A stretch of 7,466 nucleotides of DNA from Chloroflexota bacterium (lineage in GTDB: Bacteria > Chloroflexota > Anaerolineae > 4572-78 > J111): assembly GCA_003695455.1 (NCBI GenBank), contig RFJF01000782.1, forward strand, positions 1-7,466, written 5' to 3'. The position numbers were made by a program, and so were the translations under genes. Under the pieces are notes generated by a model. The model saw nothing but the letters and a program-made list of their open reading frames with translations, was not told the origin of the DNA and did no database searches. Of this stretch, positions 1 through 6,328 are shown piece by piece (position 1 is the first letter of the stretch; every line of letters begins with the position of its first letter).

Positions 1-68
1 CGCCCCCGTTGTAGCAACAAACCGCTGCCCTCCAGGCTATCGCCGGGGTTTTCAAGCTGATTGTTCAT
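1..68 (-). CDS. Possible 5' end of a gene running off the left edge
   Basis: A minus-strand frame opens with ATG at 68 and stays open to the window edge (22 codons, beginning MNNQLENPGDSLEGSG). It overlaps the last 17 bases of the AI-2E-family gene in another frame, the kind of stop/start overlap seen between translationally coupled genes. The SD is weak: GGAAAG lies about 10 bases upstream. An alternative start is the TTG at 18 (TTG TTG CTA), in the same frame, with GGAGGG 8 bases upstream. The visible residues are polar and match no family I recognise. A frame this short can be open by chance, so the call is tentative. Confidence 0.4.
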   Translation of the reverse strand, partial: MNNQLENPGDSLEGSGLLLQRG

Positions 69-1230
69 GGGCACTACTTTCCGGCTCATCCGGTTCTGTA
101 TGTTGGGGGTGGGGTACCGGCTCAGAAGGTTCTCCCCCAATGGCCGGTGATTCATACACCAGCACGTAAGGTTCCAAATCAAGCAACCGCCGGTAAATGT
201 AACTGCCCAGCAACCGCACGGTGGCAATGGTTGGGGCGGCCAAAAGTAACCCCAATGCGCCGCCCACACTGGCCCCGGCAATAATTCCAACAATGATAAC
301 CGCCGGTGGAAGTTGCAGCCGGTTACCAATGATACGCGGAATCAGGTAATTTGTATCAATTTGCCACATTAAAAAATAGAAGCCGCCCACCAGCAGGGCA
401 AAGGCCCACGGCGGCAGTGGAATCCAGGTTGAGCCCTGAAAATAAGCAAAAACTACACCTACCGCGCCCGATACGCCGTACCCCCAGTTGGGAATAAGTT
501 CCAGCAGGGCAGCTACCAACCCCAATAAAATGGCGCTGCGAATCCCCAAAATGGCCGTGGCAGCACCAATAATTGTTCCTACCAGCACGGCCAAAATTAC
601 CTGCCCCAAAAAGTAAGATTTCCACACCGCGTCAAGCGCAGCCCGCAGTTGGTTAAACTCATGGTGATAATCCTGGGGAACCCAACTGCCCACCCAGCGG
701 CCAAAGCGGTTACCATCTAACAGCAGATAGTAACCCACCACAAAAATAAAAATGGCCCAGATAACGCCGCCGGCAATGCCAACAGCCAGCGTGGCGGCCA
801 GCTCGGCTACCGGCGAAAAAATCTGGTTCAGGCTGCCTTCGGCCTGTTGGGCCAGAGACTCCGTGTCAACAAAATCCCCCGCGGCATGGTTGAAAGAGTT
901 GAGCACCGTGTTGAATTGGTCAGACAGGTTTTGCAAATCCAGATCAATTTGCCGGATTTGCTGCACAACCAGCGGCGCCAGCAGAGAGGGAATAAGGGCC
1001 AAAATAATCAGGAATGAAATATAAACAATGGGTACAGCCACCCCGCGGCTGAGCGGTGTTTGGCGTGACAGCCAGTTTACCGCCGGGGTAAGCAGGTAGG
1101 CAATAATAACCGCTACCACCAACGGCGCCAAAATAACGCTGAAATACCAGACAGCCAACGCCAATAAAATAGCGCAAACCACAAAAACAAATCGTTTTGT
1201 TTCCGGAGTCCACCGGGGAGCAGACGTCAA
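52..1230 (-). CDS. AI-2E/PerM-family transporter-like membrane protein
   Basis: A 392-residue integral membrane protein of the AI-2E (PerM/YdiK/TqsA) family, which exports small molecules or ions across the inner membrane; the substrate cannot be told from sequence. Hydrophobic segments lie near residues 14-49 (two), 64-90, 146-171, 207-260 (several), 273-290 and 309-345. The soluble stretch at 91-145 matches the family's large loop after the third helix. Family signatures are visible as ELIPNWGYGVSG (244-255), NYLIPRIIGNRLQLPP (294-309) and the Gly/Ala-rich last helix with GLLLAAPTIA (327-336). The tail, 363-392, is acidic and proline-rich. The start is TTG at 1230, chosen because GGAGG lies 6 bases upstream; the nearby ATG at 1243 is in another frame. 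An intrinsic terminator abuts this SD, so expression probably needs read-through from lepB. Length and topology are normal for the family. Confidence 0.9.
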   Translation of the reverse strand: MTSAPRWTPETKRFVFVVCAILLALAVWYFSVILAPLVVAVIIAYLLTPAVNWLSRQTPLSRGVAVPIVYISFLIILALIPSLLAPLVVQQIRQIDLDLQNLSDQFNTVLNSFNHAAGDFVDTESLAQQAEGSLNQIFSPVAELAATLAVGIAGGVIWAIFIFVVGYYLLLDGNRFGRWVGSWVPQDYHHEFNQLRAALDAVWKSYFLGQVILAVLVGTIIGAATAILGIRSAILLGLVAALLELIPNWGYGVSGAVGVVFAYFQGSTWIPLPPWAFALLVGGFYFLMWQIDTNYLIPRIIGNRLQLPPAVIIVGIIAGASVGGALGLLLAAPTIATVRLLGSYIYRRLLDLEPYVLVYESPAIGGEPSEPVPHPQHTEPDEPESSAHEQSA

Positions 1231-1243
1231 ACTCAGCCTCCAT

Positions 1244-1272
1244 AAAAAAGAGATACCGGGTGCGGCATCTCT
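1244..1272 (-). terminator. Intrinsic terminator after lepB, touching the next gene's SD
   Basis: On the minus-strand RNA, AGAGAUGCCG pairs with CGGUAUCUCU around a CACC tetraloop: ten pairs including one G-U, followed at once by a run of six U. The G-U pair would be an A-C mismatch in plus-strand RNA, so the element is built for minus-strand transcription. It lies 46 bases past the lepB stop, and its U-run ends 2 bases before the GGAGG of the AI-2E-family gene. It may end the lepB transcript or act as an attenuator for the next gene. Confidence 0.8.
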
Positions 1273-1317
1273 GGTGTAATTGTTGAATTCAATTGATAGC
1301 CGGCAGGTGCAAGAGAA

Positions 1318-1926
1318 TTATCGGACAAAGCCTAGTTGTTCCGGGGGCCAGTAAGAAAACCAGGCCCGGCCCACAACATTTTTGATTGGAATGGTGCCAA
1401 AATTACGGGAATCATTTGAAAAGTTGCGGTTGTCTCCCAAAACAAAAACATGCAGCGGCGGAACAATCACCGGCCCGTAATAGCCTGTTGTCACACTATT
1501 CAGGTAGGGTTCATTAAGCGGAATATCATTAACATAAACCTGACCATCATGAACTTCTATCGAGTCTCCCGGCAACCCGATGACCCGCTTAATCAACAAT
1601 TCGCCGCCCTGGCTATCAAGTTTAATCACCACCACATCGCCCCGTTCCGGCCCTTCAATACCAAATGCCTGCCTGAAAAAGCGATTGTACGTTATCTTTT
1701 CAACAATCAGCCGTTGGTCGGTGTGCAGGTTTGGCTCCATACTCTGGCCGTACACCCGGGTGGCCTGTGCCAGAAACAGGTTGATCAGCAGTGCAATCAG
1801 CACGGCCGGCACAATTGTTTCCAGGATTTCGCGGGTAATTTGTACCAGCCGTTTTAACGGCGACGGCCCTGCCGGTGTGGTTTCCGGCGGGTAACTGCCG
1901 TTGGGTTCAGATGGGTCAGAATACAT
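1318..1926 (-). CDS. lepB: Signal peptidase I (type I leader peptidase)
   Basis: A 202-residue membrane serine protease that removes signal peptides from exported proteins on the outer face of the cytoplasmic membrane. After a proline-rich cytosolic start there is one membrane segment (about 34-53). The S26 family boxes follow in order: box B with the nucleophile Ser62 in GQSMEP, box C/D around GDVVVIK (96-102), and the general base Lys113 in LIKRVIGLPGD. Box E is GDNRNFSNDSRNFG (164-177), with Phe169 where many members have Asn or Ser. The single N-terminal helix and short length resemble Gram-positive and Chloroflexota enzymes rather than the two-helix E. coli LepB. The ATG at 1926 is preceded by a G-rich but imperfect SD (GGGGTGG). 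It lies about 90 bases after pnp, separated by a perfect palindrome, and is followed by an intrinsic terminator. Confidence 0.96.
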   Translation of the reverse strand: MYSDPSEPNGSYPPETTPAGPSPLKRLVQITREILETIVPAVLIALLINLFLAQATRVYGQSMEPNLHTDQRLIVEKITYNRFFRQAFGIEGPERGDVVVIKLDSQGGELLIKRVIGLPGDSIEVHDGQVYVNDIPLNEPYLNSVTTGYYGPVIVPPLHVFVLGDNRNFSNDSRNFGTIPIKNVVGRAWFSYWPPEQLGFVR

Positions 1927-1945
1927 TTACCACCCCACAAGTAAT

Positions 1946-1983
1946 TTATCAGGGTAACATACATAGTTATGTTACCCTGATAA
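1946..1983. repeat. Perfect 16-bp palindrome between pnp and lepB
   Basis: The arms 1946-1961 and 1968-1983 are exact reverse complements (TTATCAGGGTAACATA), separated by 6 bases. Because the match is perfect, both strands can form the hairpin. Neither side is followed by a U-run, so it is not a standard intrinsic terminator. On the minus strand a TATAAT (1988-1983) abuts its upstream end, with no recognisable -35, and the lepB SD begins about 9 bases past its downstream end. It could be an operator over a lepB promoter, an RNA processing hairpin, or an mRNA stabiliser protecting the pnp 3' end. The sequence does not decide between these. Confidence 0.8.
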
Positions 1984-2015
1984 TTATACTCTAACCGGGT
2001 TTATTTTTGTAGTAT

Positions 2016-4259
2016 CTAGCGGCGATTGCGATTGCGGTCGCGGTCGCCGCCGCCACCGCGCCGGTCACGGCCACCGCCACGACGGTCCCGGCCGCCGCCA
2101 CGTCGTTCTCCGCCGCCACCCCGGCGGGCAGGCGGGCGGTCATTTTTGCGCGCTTCTTCCAACGACCACCCTTCAAGCACGGCTTGACGAGACAATCGGA
2201 TTTTTCCGGCGGGGTCAATATTGGTGACCATAACCATAATTTCATCGCCCAGCGCAACAACATCAGACACAGACGGTACCCGGTAATCTGCCAATTGCGA
2301 GATGGGGACCAGTCCGTCGGTGTCGGGCAAAATTTCCACAAACGCGCCAAAGTCGGCAATGCGCACCACTTTGCCGGTGTAAATTTTACCCAGTTCGGCC
2401 TCTTCGGTCATGGCTTTTACGCGCTCAAGGGCCATGGTTCCCGATTCCTGATCGGTGGCGGCAATAAACACGGTGCCGTCATCATCAATATCAATTTTGG
2501 CGCCGGTTTCATCCTGAATAGCACGGATAATTTTACCACCGGGTCCAATGACGCGCCCGATTTTTTCAGGGTCAATTTGAACAGTGACAATGCTGGGCGC
2601 GTATTTGCTCAGGTGCTCACGCGGCGCAGGGAGAATTTCATCCATTTTACCCAAAATGTGCAGGCGGCCTTCAAGAGCCTGAGCCAGTGCCTGTTCCATA
2701 ATATCCCAGCGCAAACCGCTGATTTTGATGTCCATTTGCAGGGCGGTAATGCCTTCGCGCGTGCCGGCTACTTTAAAGTCCATGTCACCCAGCGCGTCTT
2801 CAATGCCCTGAATATCGGTGAGCACGGCAAACTGGTCGCCTTCCTGCACCAGCCCCATGGCTACACCGGCCACGGGCGCAGAAATGGGTACGCCTGCATC
2901 CATCAAACTGAGGGTACTACCACAAACGCTGGCCATTGAGGTTGAACCGTTTGAACTGAGAACTTCTGTAACCAGCCGCAGTGTGTACGGAAACTCTTCT
3001 GCCGGGGGAATAACCGGCACCAGCGCCCGTTCTGCCAGCGCGCCGTGCCCCACGGCCCGCCGGTTGGGCGACCCCACCCGGCCGGTTTCACCCACCGAAA
3101 ACGGCGGGAAGTTGTAATGGTGAATGTACCGTTTGAAATCACGGGGGCCAAGCGTATCCAGGCGCTGTTCATCGCGGGGGGTGCCTAACGTGGCAATGGT
3201 CAGGGCCTGGGTTTCGCCGCGGGTAAACAAACCGGAACCGTGAGCGCGGGGCAACAGCCCTACATCGCCCCAAATGGGCCGCACGGTGCGGGTATCGCGG
3301 TTGTCTGGCCGGAGACCCTGGTTGAGAATGCGGGAACGGATGGCTTTTTTGAGAACGCTGCTGTGAACAGCGTTGATATCTTTGATGCTTACGGTATCGT
3401 CGCCTTCAAAGGCGGCAATCAGTTCATCTCGCACGGCATTGATGGCGTTGCTGAATTCTACTTTGTTGCCGCCGGTTTGCACCACTTTTTCAAGTTTGTC
3501 GCCAATTTGGGCGGTGATTTTTTCCACCGCGTCATCAGAAACCTGGCTGGTCACCAACTGCATTTTTGGTTTGCCGATGGCGGCCCGCATTTCTTTTTGA
3601 ACGCGAATAACGGGCTGAATGGCCTGGTGGGCCAACCGCAACGCCTCAATCATAGTAGTTTCGGGAACTTCGCTGGCGCCGGCCTCAACCATAAGAATGG
3701 CATCTTCTGTGCCGGCAATGCGTAAGTCAAGTTCGCTTTCTGCCATTTGCCCGGTAGAGGGGTTGACCACCAGTTCGTCTTCTATCAGGCCAATACGCAC
3801 GGCCCCAACCGGCCCGTCCCACGGAATATCAGAAATGGTCAGGGCTGCGCTGGCGCTGTTAATCGCCAGAATATCCAGATATTTGTCGCCGTCTGAAGAG
3901 AGGGCGGTAATGATTATTTGAATATCGTTGCGGGCGTTTTTATCAAACAGGGGGCGCAGCGGCCGGTCGGTGAGGCGGGCGGTGAGAATAGCGTCTTCAC
4001 TGGGGCGGCCTTCACGGCGGAAGAAACTGCCGGGGATTCGGCCGGCCGCATACAATTTTTCTTCAAATTCAACACTGAGTGGGAAAAAATCGAGTCCTTC
4101 GCGGGGGCTGCTAGAGGCCGTTGCCGTGGTTAGCAACATGCTGTCGCCAGACCTGATAACAACGGCGCCGTTGGCCTGTCCGGCAAGCTGCCCGGTTTCA
4201 AAAATAATCTCATCATTCCCTAGTTGGGCCACAAAACGGTGAGCTTGTGGTTTAGACAT
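2016..4259 (-). CDS. pnp: Polynucleotide phosphorylase (PNPase)
   Basis: A 747-residue 3'-5' exoribonuclease that uses phosphate to release nucleoside diphosphates; it works as a trimer in mRNA and small-RNA turnover. Domains in order: first RNase PH fold (about 10-145) with the RNA-contact motif FFRREGRPSE (79-88); helical linker (about 240-320); second RNase PH fold (about 325-550) with ALGDMDFKVAG (489-499), where Asp488, Asp494 and Lys496 match E. coli catalytic Asp486, Asp492 and Lys494. A KH domain follows (about 555-615, GPGGK at 572-576), then an S1 domain (622-692). The last 45 residues are an Arg/Gly-rich tail with RDRRGGG repeats, making the protein longer than the usual ~700. The ATG at 4259 has an excellent SD, AAGGAGG, 7 bases upstream. 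It follows rpsO as in many bacteria, and the gap carries two hairpins, a promoter candidate and an SD-masking helix. Confidence 0.98.
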   Translation of the reverse strand: MSKPQAHRFVAQLGNDEIIFETGQLAGQANGAVVIRSGDSMLLTTATASSSPREGLDFFPLSVEFEEKLYAAGRIPGSFFRREGRPSEDAILTARLTDRPLRPLFDKNARNDIQIIITALSSDGDKYLDILAINSASAALTISDIPWDGPVGAVRIGLIEDELVVNPSTGQMAESELDLRIAGTEDAILMVEAGASEVPETTMIEALRLAHQAIQPVIRVQKEMRAAIGKPKMQLVTSQVSDDAVEKITAQIGDKLEKVVQTGGNKVEFSNAINAVRDELIAAFEGDDTVSIKDINAVHSSVLKKAIRSRILNQGLRPDNRDTRTVRPIWGDVGLLPRAHGSGLFTRGETQALTIATLGTPRDEQRLDTLGPRDFKRYIHHYNFPPFSVGETGRVGSPNRRAVGHGALAERALVPVIPPAEEFPYTLRLVTEVLSSNGSTSMASVCGSTLSLMDAGVPISAPVAGVAMGLVQEGDQFAVLTDIQGIEDALGDMDFKVAGTREGITALQMDIKISGLRWDIMEQALAQALEGRLHILGKMDEILPAPREHLSKYAPSIVTVQIDPEKIGRVIGPGGKIIRAIQDETGAKIDIDDDGTVFIAATDQESGTMALERVKAMTEEAELGKIYTGKVVRIADFGAFVEILPDTDGLVPISQLADYRVPSVSDVVALGDEIMVMVTNIDPAGKIRLSRQAVLEGWSLEEARKNDRPPARRGGGGERRGGGRDRRGGGRDRRGGGGDRDRNRNRR

Positions 4260-4266
4260 AAAAAAT

Positions 4267-4296
4267 CCTCCTTAAGAGTTGGCGCTCTACCGGAGG
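4267..4296 (-). promoter_or_regulatory. Hairpin that can mask the pnp SD
   Basis: In the pnp leader RNA, CCUCC (4296-4292) can pair with the SD's GGAGG (4271-4267). The intervening RNA forms a second short helix, AGAG (4288-4285) with CUCU (4278-4275), across a 3-by-3 internal loop. The structure would hide the ribosome-binding site, a layout suited to translational control by a protein such as PNPase itself. It is seen as base complementarity only; folding is inferred. Confidence 0.45.
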
Positions 4297-4303
4297 CTTG
4301 GGA

Positions 4304-4333
4304 AATATATAACTAACAACGCTTAATTATCAA
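4304..4333 (-). promoter_or_regulatory. Candidate pnp-proximal promoter
   Basis: On the minus strand, TTGATA (4333-4328, 5 of 6 to consensus) lies 18 bases before TATATT (4309-4304, 5 of 6), or 16 bases before the overlapping TATATA. The start would fall near 4297, giving a leader of about 38 bases. That transcript would keep the SD-masking hairpin but lack the two longer upstream hairpins. The surrounding DNA is AT-rich, so a chance match is possible. E. coli pnp also has its own promoter after rpsO. Confidence 0.4.
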
Positions 4334-4396
4334 TTAACAACAAGGAAATATCAATTAATCGGTTTGCCCTAATTGATACTTACCAATTGTTAATTG
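4331..4396 (-). promoter_or_regulatory. Long AU-rich hairpin in the rpsO-pnp read-through leader
   Basis: Positions 4331-4358 pair in one register with 4396-4369 around a 10-base loop. Of 28 positions, 22 are Watson-Crick, and four (4341, 4343, 4348, 4358) are C-A or A-C in plus-strand terms, which become G-U wobbles in minus-strand RNA; only two are true mismatches. This orientation bias indicates an RNA structure in the transcript going into pnp. A duplex this long suits RNase III cleavage, as known for the E. coli pnp leader. No U-run follows, so it is not a terminator. Confidence 0.65.
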
Positions 4397-4470
4397 TAAT
4401 TGTACTTGTTAATTACCCCGCGCCTCAGGAGAGCAATTTATTATTTGAGTTTTTTGTTGACGTTAGAACG

Positions 4471-4513
4471 CAAACGAGCAGAAGAGGGTTACGTTTCCCC
4501 TTCTACTCGTTTG
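4471..4513 (-). promoter_or_regulatory. rpsO-pnp intergenic hairpin (probable processing site)
   Basis: Positions 4471-4487 pair with 4513-4497 around a 9-base loop. Fifteen pairs are Watson-Crick and two (4479/4505, 4485/4499) are G-U only in minus-strand RNA. It begins about 33 bases after the rpsO stop. The following RNA is CGUUCUAACG and then A-rich, with no U-run, so it is unlikely to be a strong intrinsic terminator. Its position matches the hairpin after rpsO in E. coli; RNase processing or 3'-end protection of rpsO mRNA is the likeliest role. Confidence 0.65.
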
Positions 4514-4545
4514 GTACCAGTAGTGATACACCGGGCCGCGCTCAT

Positions 4546-4815
4546 TTATTTGCGCAAGCCCAACGCCTGAATAACCTCCTGATATTGCTCGGGGTCCTTT
4601 CGTTTTAAATATTCCTGATGATGGCGGCGCTGCCCAACAAGTTTTAACAGGCCACGCCGTGAACTGTTGTCATGCTTGTGCAACTTCAGATGTTCCTGAA
4701 GTTGATTGATGCGCGTGGTCAACAGTGCAATTTGCACCGCCGATGAACCGGTATCTCCTTCATTAATCTGAAATTTCTGAATAATTTCCTGCTTTTCGTG
4801 TGTTGTAAGTGCCAC
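4546..4815 (-). CDS. rpsO: 30S ribosomal protein S15
   Basis: An 89-residue protein, exactly the family's usual length, that binds the central domain of 16S rRNA early in 30S assembly. The conserved features are present: the N-terminal helix after [11 protein letters not shown], the [14 protein letters not shown] motif (20-33), the [16 protein letters not shown] rRNA-contact segment (42-57), and the C-terminal [16 protein letters not shown] helix. The start is GTG at 4815, with AAGGAG ending 8-9 bases upstream; this gives the expected MALT N-terminus. It is first in the minus-strand cluster, with a strong promoter candidate about 110 bases upstream and a leader that can form an SD-blocking pseudoknot. 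pnp follows 286 bases downstream. Nothing in the protein is unusual. Confidence 0.98.
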   Translation of the reverse strand: MALTTHEKQEIIQKFQINEGDTGSSAVQIALLTTRINQLQEHLKLHKHDNSSRRGLLKLVGQRRHHQEYLKRKDPEQYQEVIQALGLRK

Positions 4816-4823
4816 TTAAACTA

Positions 4824-4851
4824 TCTCCTTGTTGTCGGGCGGAGAGCCGAC
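4824..4851 (-). promoter_or_regulatory. Candidate S15 autoregulatory pseudoknot over the rpsO SD
   Basis: In the rpsO leader RNA, GUCGG (4851-4847) pairs with CCGAC (4838-4834). The hairpin loop holds UCUCC (4845-4841), which can pair with GGAGA of the SD (4828-4824). The linkers are 1, 2 and 5 bases (C, GC, AACAA), a valid H-type pseudoknot. E. coli S15 is known to repress its own mRNA through a pseudoknot near the start; this would be an analogous element with different sequence. It is inferred from complementarity alone. Confidence 0.5.
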
Positions 4852-4926
4852 GTGGTTATCAGGCTCAGGCCCCAATTTAGCTAACATACTACTATTTAGG
4901 TGCCAAGAGTTAATCTCAACCGAAGG

Positions 4927-4955
4927 ATTATATCACGAATCCGGGTTATGAGCAA
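4927..4955 (-). promoter_or_regulatory. Promoter candidate for rpsO-pnp
   Basis: On the minus strand, TTGCTC (4955-4950, matching TTG of the consensus) lies 17 bases before a perfect TATAAT (4932-4927). The start would fall near 4920, giving an rpsO leader of about 105 bases that includes the pseudoknot. The exact -10, the correct spacing and the position before a ribosomal protein gene make this the best promoter candidate in the window. Confidence 0.65.
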
Positions 4956-4976
4956 AAATGATTGTTTTTTGCCCAC

Positions 4977-5001
4977 TAATTGAGGTTTGCCTTATCAATT
5001 A
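4977..5001. repeat. Short inverted repeat with GGTTTGCC loop in the divergent promoter region
   Basis: TAATTGA (4977-4983) and TCAATTA (4995-5001) are reverse complements flanking GGTTTGCCTTA. The pnp leader hairpin has the same arm sequences in swapped order around a loop that also holds GGTTTGCC (4361-4368). A third GGTTTGCC lies at 5043-5050. The repeat covers the -35 of the proposed patatin promoter and lies upstream of the rpsO -35, so it could be a regulator site; it could also be coincidence in AT-rich DNA. Confidence 0.4.
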
Positions 5002-5015
5002 CAGCGGAGTATATT
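4987..5015 (+). promoter_or_regulatory. Promoter candidate for the patatin-mscS operon
   Basis: TTGCCT (4987-4992, 4 of 6) lies 17 bases before TATATT (5010-5015, 5 of 6). The start would be near 5022, leaving a leader of about 130 bases in which I see no strong structure. The -35 elements of this and the opposing rpsO promoter are about 31 bases apart, a back-to-back arrangement. The rest of the 337-base gene-free gap (4816-5152) holds the rpsO promoter and leader and the inverted repeat. Confidence 0.4.
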
Positions 5016-5152
5016 TACCGGTATCACCGTCATTTTGCAGATGGTTTGCCATTTTCTTTCTACCAGCCACGTAAATTCCTCAATCATTGCACGCTTTCCA
5101 ACTATATGTTCAACGCGAGTCAGGCAACGGTTTAAACTGATCGGAGGTTGCA

Positions 5153-6313
5153 ATGACAGATTATGATTTTAACCTTGTGTTTGAAGGAGGCGGCGCCAAA
5201 GGACTGGTTTTTGTTGGCGCTATGCAGGAATTTGAGGCCCGGGGTTATACCTACGGCCGGCTGCTGGGTACGTCGGCGGGAGCAATTACGGCCACACTGC
5301 TGGCCGCCGGTTTTGACGCCGCCGAACTACTGGCTGCCGTCAATGAAAAACTACCCAACGGGAAATCACGCTTTTCCAGTTTTATGGATATTCCGCAAGA
5401 TTTCTCCCCCGATGTGATTAAAAACAGCATTACCAACACCACCCTCAAAGGCATTGACCTGCCCTTTGTTCCGGAGTCGGTTGAAGAACGTCTTGATGAA
5501 AAATTTATTGACGCGCTGATGAAAATTCCCCTCTACCGGCAGATTTTCTCATTTATCGAGCGCGGGGGGCTGTACGCCGGGCAGGCTTTTGTTGACTGGC
5601 TGACCGAGAAACTGGACCAAAACAACCGGAATTTGGGGCAAACCACGCTGGCAGAATTTAATCAAAAAACGGGCAAAGATTTAACCGTGGTAGCCTCTGA
5701 CACTACCGCCAGCCAGATATTGGTGCTCAATCACCGCACCGCACCCAACTGCCCGGTGGTCAACGCTGTGCGCATGTCAATGAGCATTCCGTTTGTGTGG
5801 CAAGAAGTTCGCTGGCAAGCCGAATGGGGATTGTACCGGGGCCAGGATATTAGCGGGCACACAGTGGTTGATGGCGGTGTTCTGTCTAATTTCCCCATTG
5901 AATTGTTGATTTCCCGCCGCCGGGAAGTGATTGATTTGATGGGCCAGCACGACGACAAATTTGCGGTGGGGCTGCTGATTGATGAAACCCTGCCGGTGCC
6001 GGGTGCAGAATCCGCGGAAGATGACGATGATTTACCCCGGTTTTCGGTAGGCTTTCAAAGCTTAACCACCATTCAGCGCATAGCCCGCCTGATCAACACC
6101 ATGATGCGCGGACATGACAAAATGGTCATTGATGCCTACGCCGATGGTGTGTGCCGCCTGCCGGCACAAGGTTACGGCACCACCGATTTTGAAATGAGCC
6201 AGGCCCGCTCAGAGGCGCTGATCCGGGCCGGGCAAACCACCATGCGGCAATTTTTGGAACACCTGATTCCCTTTTTGCAGAAAAATTATCCCAATAAACT
6301 ACCAAAAAAATAG
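5153..6313 (+). CDS. Patatin-like phospholipase (acyl hydrolase)
   Basis: A 386-residue patatin-family protein; these enzymes cleave acyl chains from phospholipids or other lipids with a Ser-Asp dyad. The oxyanion-hole motif GGGAKG is at 12-17, the nucleophile elbow GTSAG at 39-43 (Ser41), and the catalytic Asp240 in VVDGGVLSNFP (238-248). SMSIPFVWQ (209-217) matches the family's conserved stretch before the Asp. There is no signal peptide, so it is probably cytosolic or membrane-associated. The 60-150 insert and the C-terminal region after 285, with an acidic AEDDDDLP stretch, are not assigned. The ATG at 5153 has GGAGG 5 bases upstream. mscS starts 15 bases after its stop, so the two are almost surely cotranscribed. 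The substrate is unknown; a membrane-lipid role is inferred from family and neighbour. No cyclic-oligonucleotide synthase is nearby, so a CapV-type defence effector is not indicated. Confidence 0.93.
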   Translation: MTDYDFNLVFEGGGAKGLVFVGAMQEFEARGYTYGRLLGTSAGAITATLLAAGFDAAELLAAVNEKLPNGKSRFSSFMDIPQDFSPDVIKNSITNTTLKGIDLPFVPESVEERLDEKFIDALMKIPLYRQIFSFIERGGLYAGQAFVDWLTEKLDQNNRNLGQTTLAEFNQKTGKDLTVVASDTTASQILVLNHRTAPNCPVVNAVRMSMSIPFVWQEVRWQAEWGLYRGQDISGHTVVDGGVLSNFPIELLISRRREVIDLMGQHDDKFAVGLLIDETLPVPGAESAEDDDDLPRFSVGFQSLTTIQRIARLINTMMRGHDKMVIDAYADGVCRLPAQGYGTTDFEMSQARSEALIRAGQTTMRQFLEHLIPFLQKNYPNKLPKK

Positions 6314-6328
6314 GAGAACATCACCACC

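Noticed and set aside
1283..1292. Palindrome TTGAATTCAA between lepB and the AI-2E-family gene
   Set aside because: At ten bases with no extension and AT-rich composition, it is within chance expectation.
4387..4608. Plus-strand 73-codon frame starting in the rpsO-pnp gap
   Set aside because: It overlaps the end of rpsO on the other strand and covers a hairpin, with no SD and no family resemblance.
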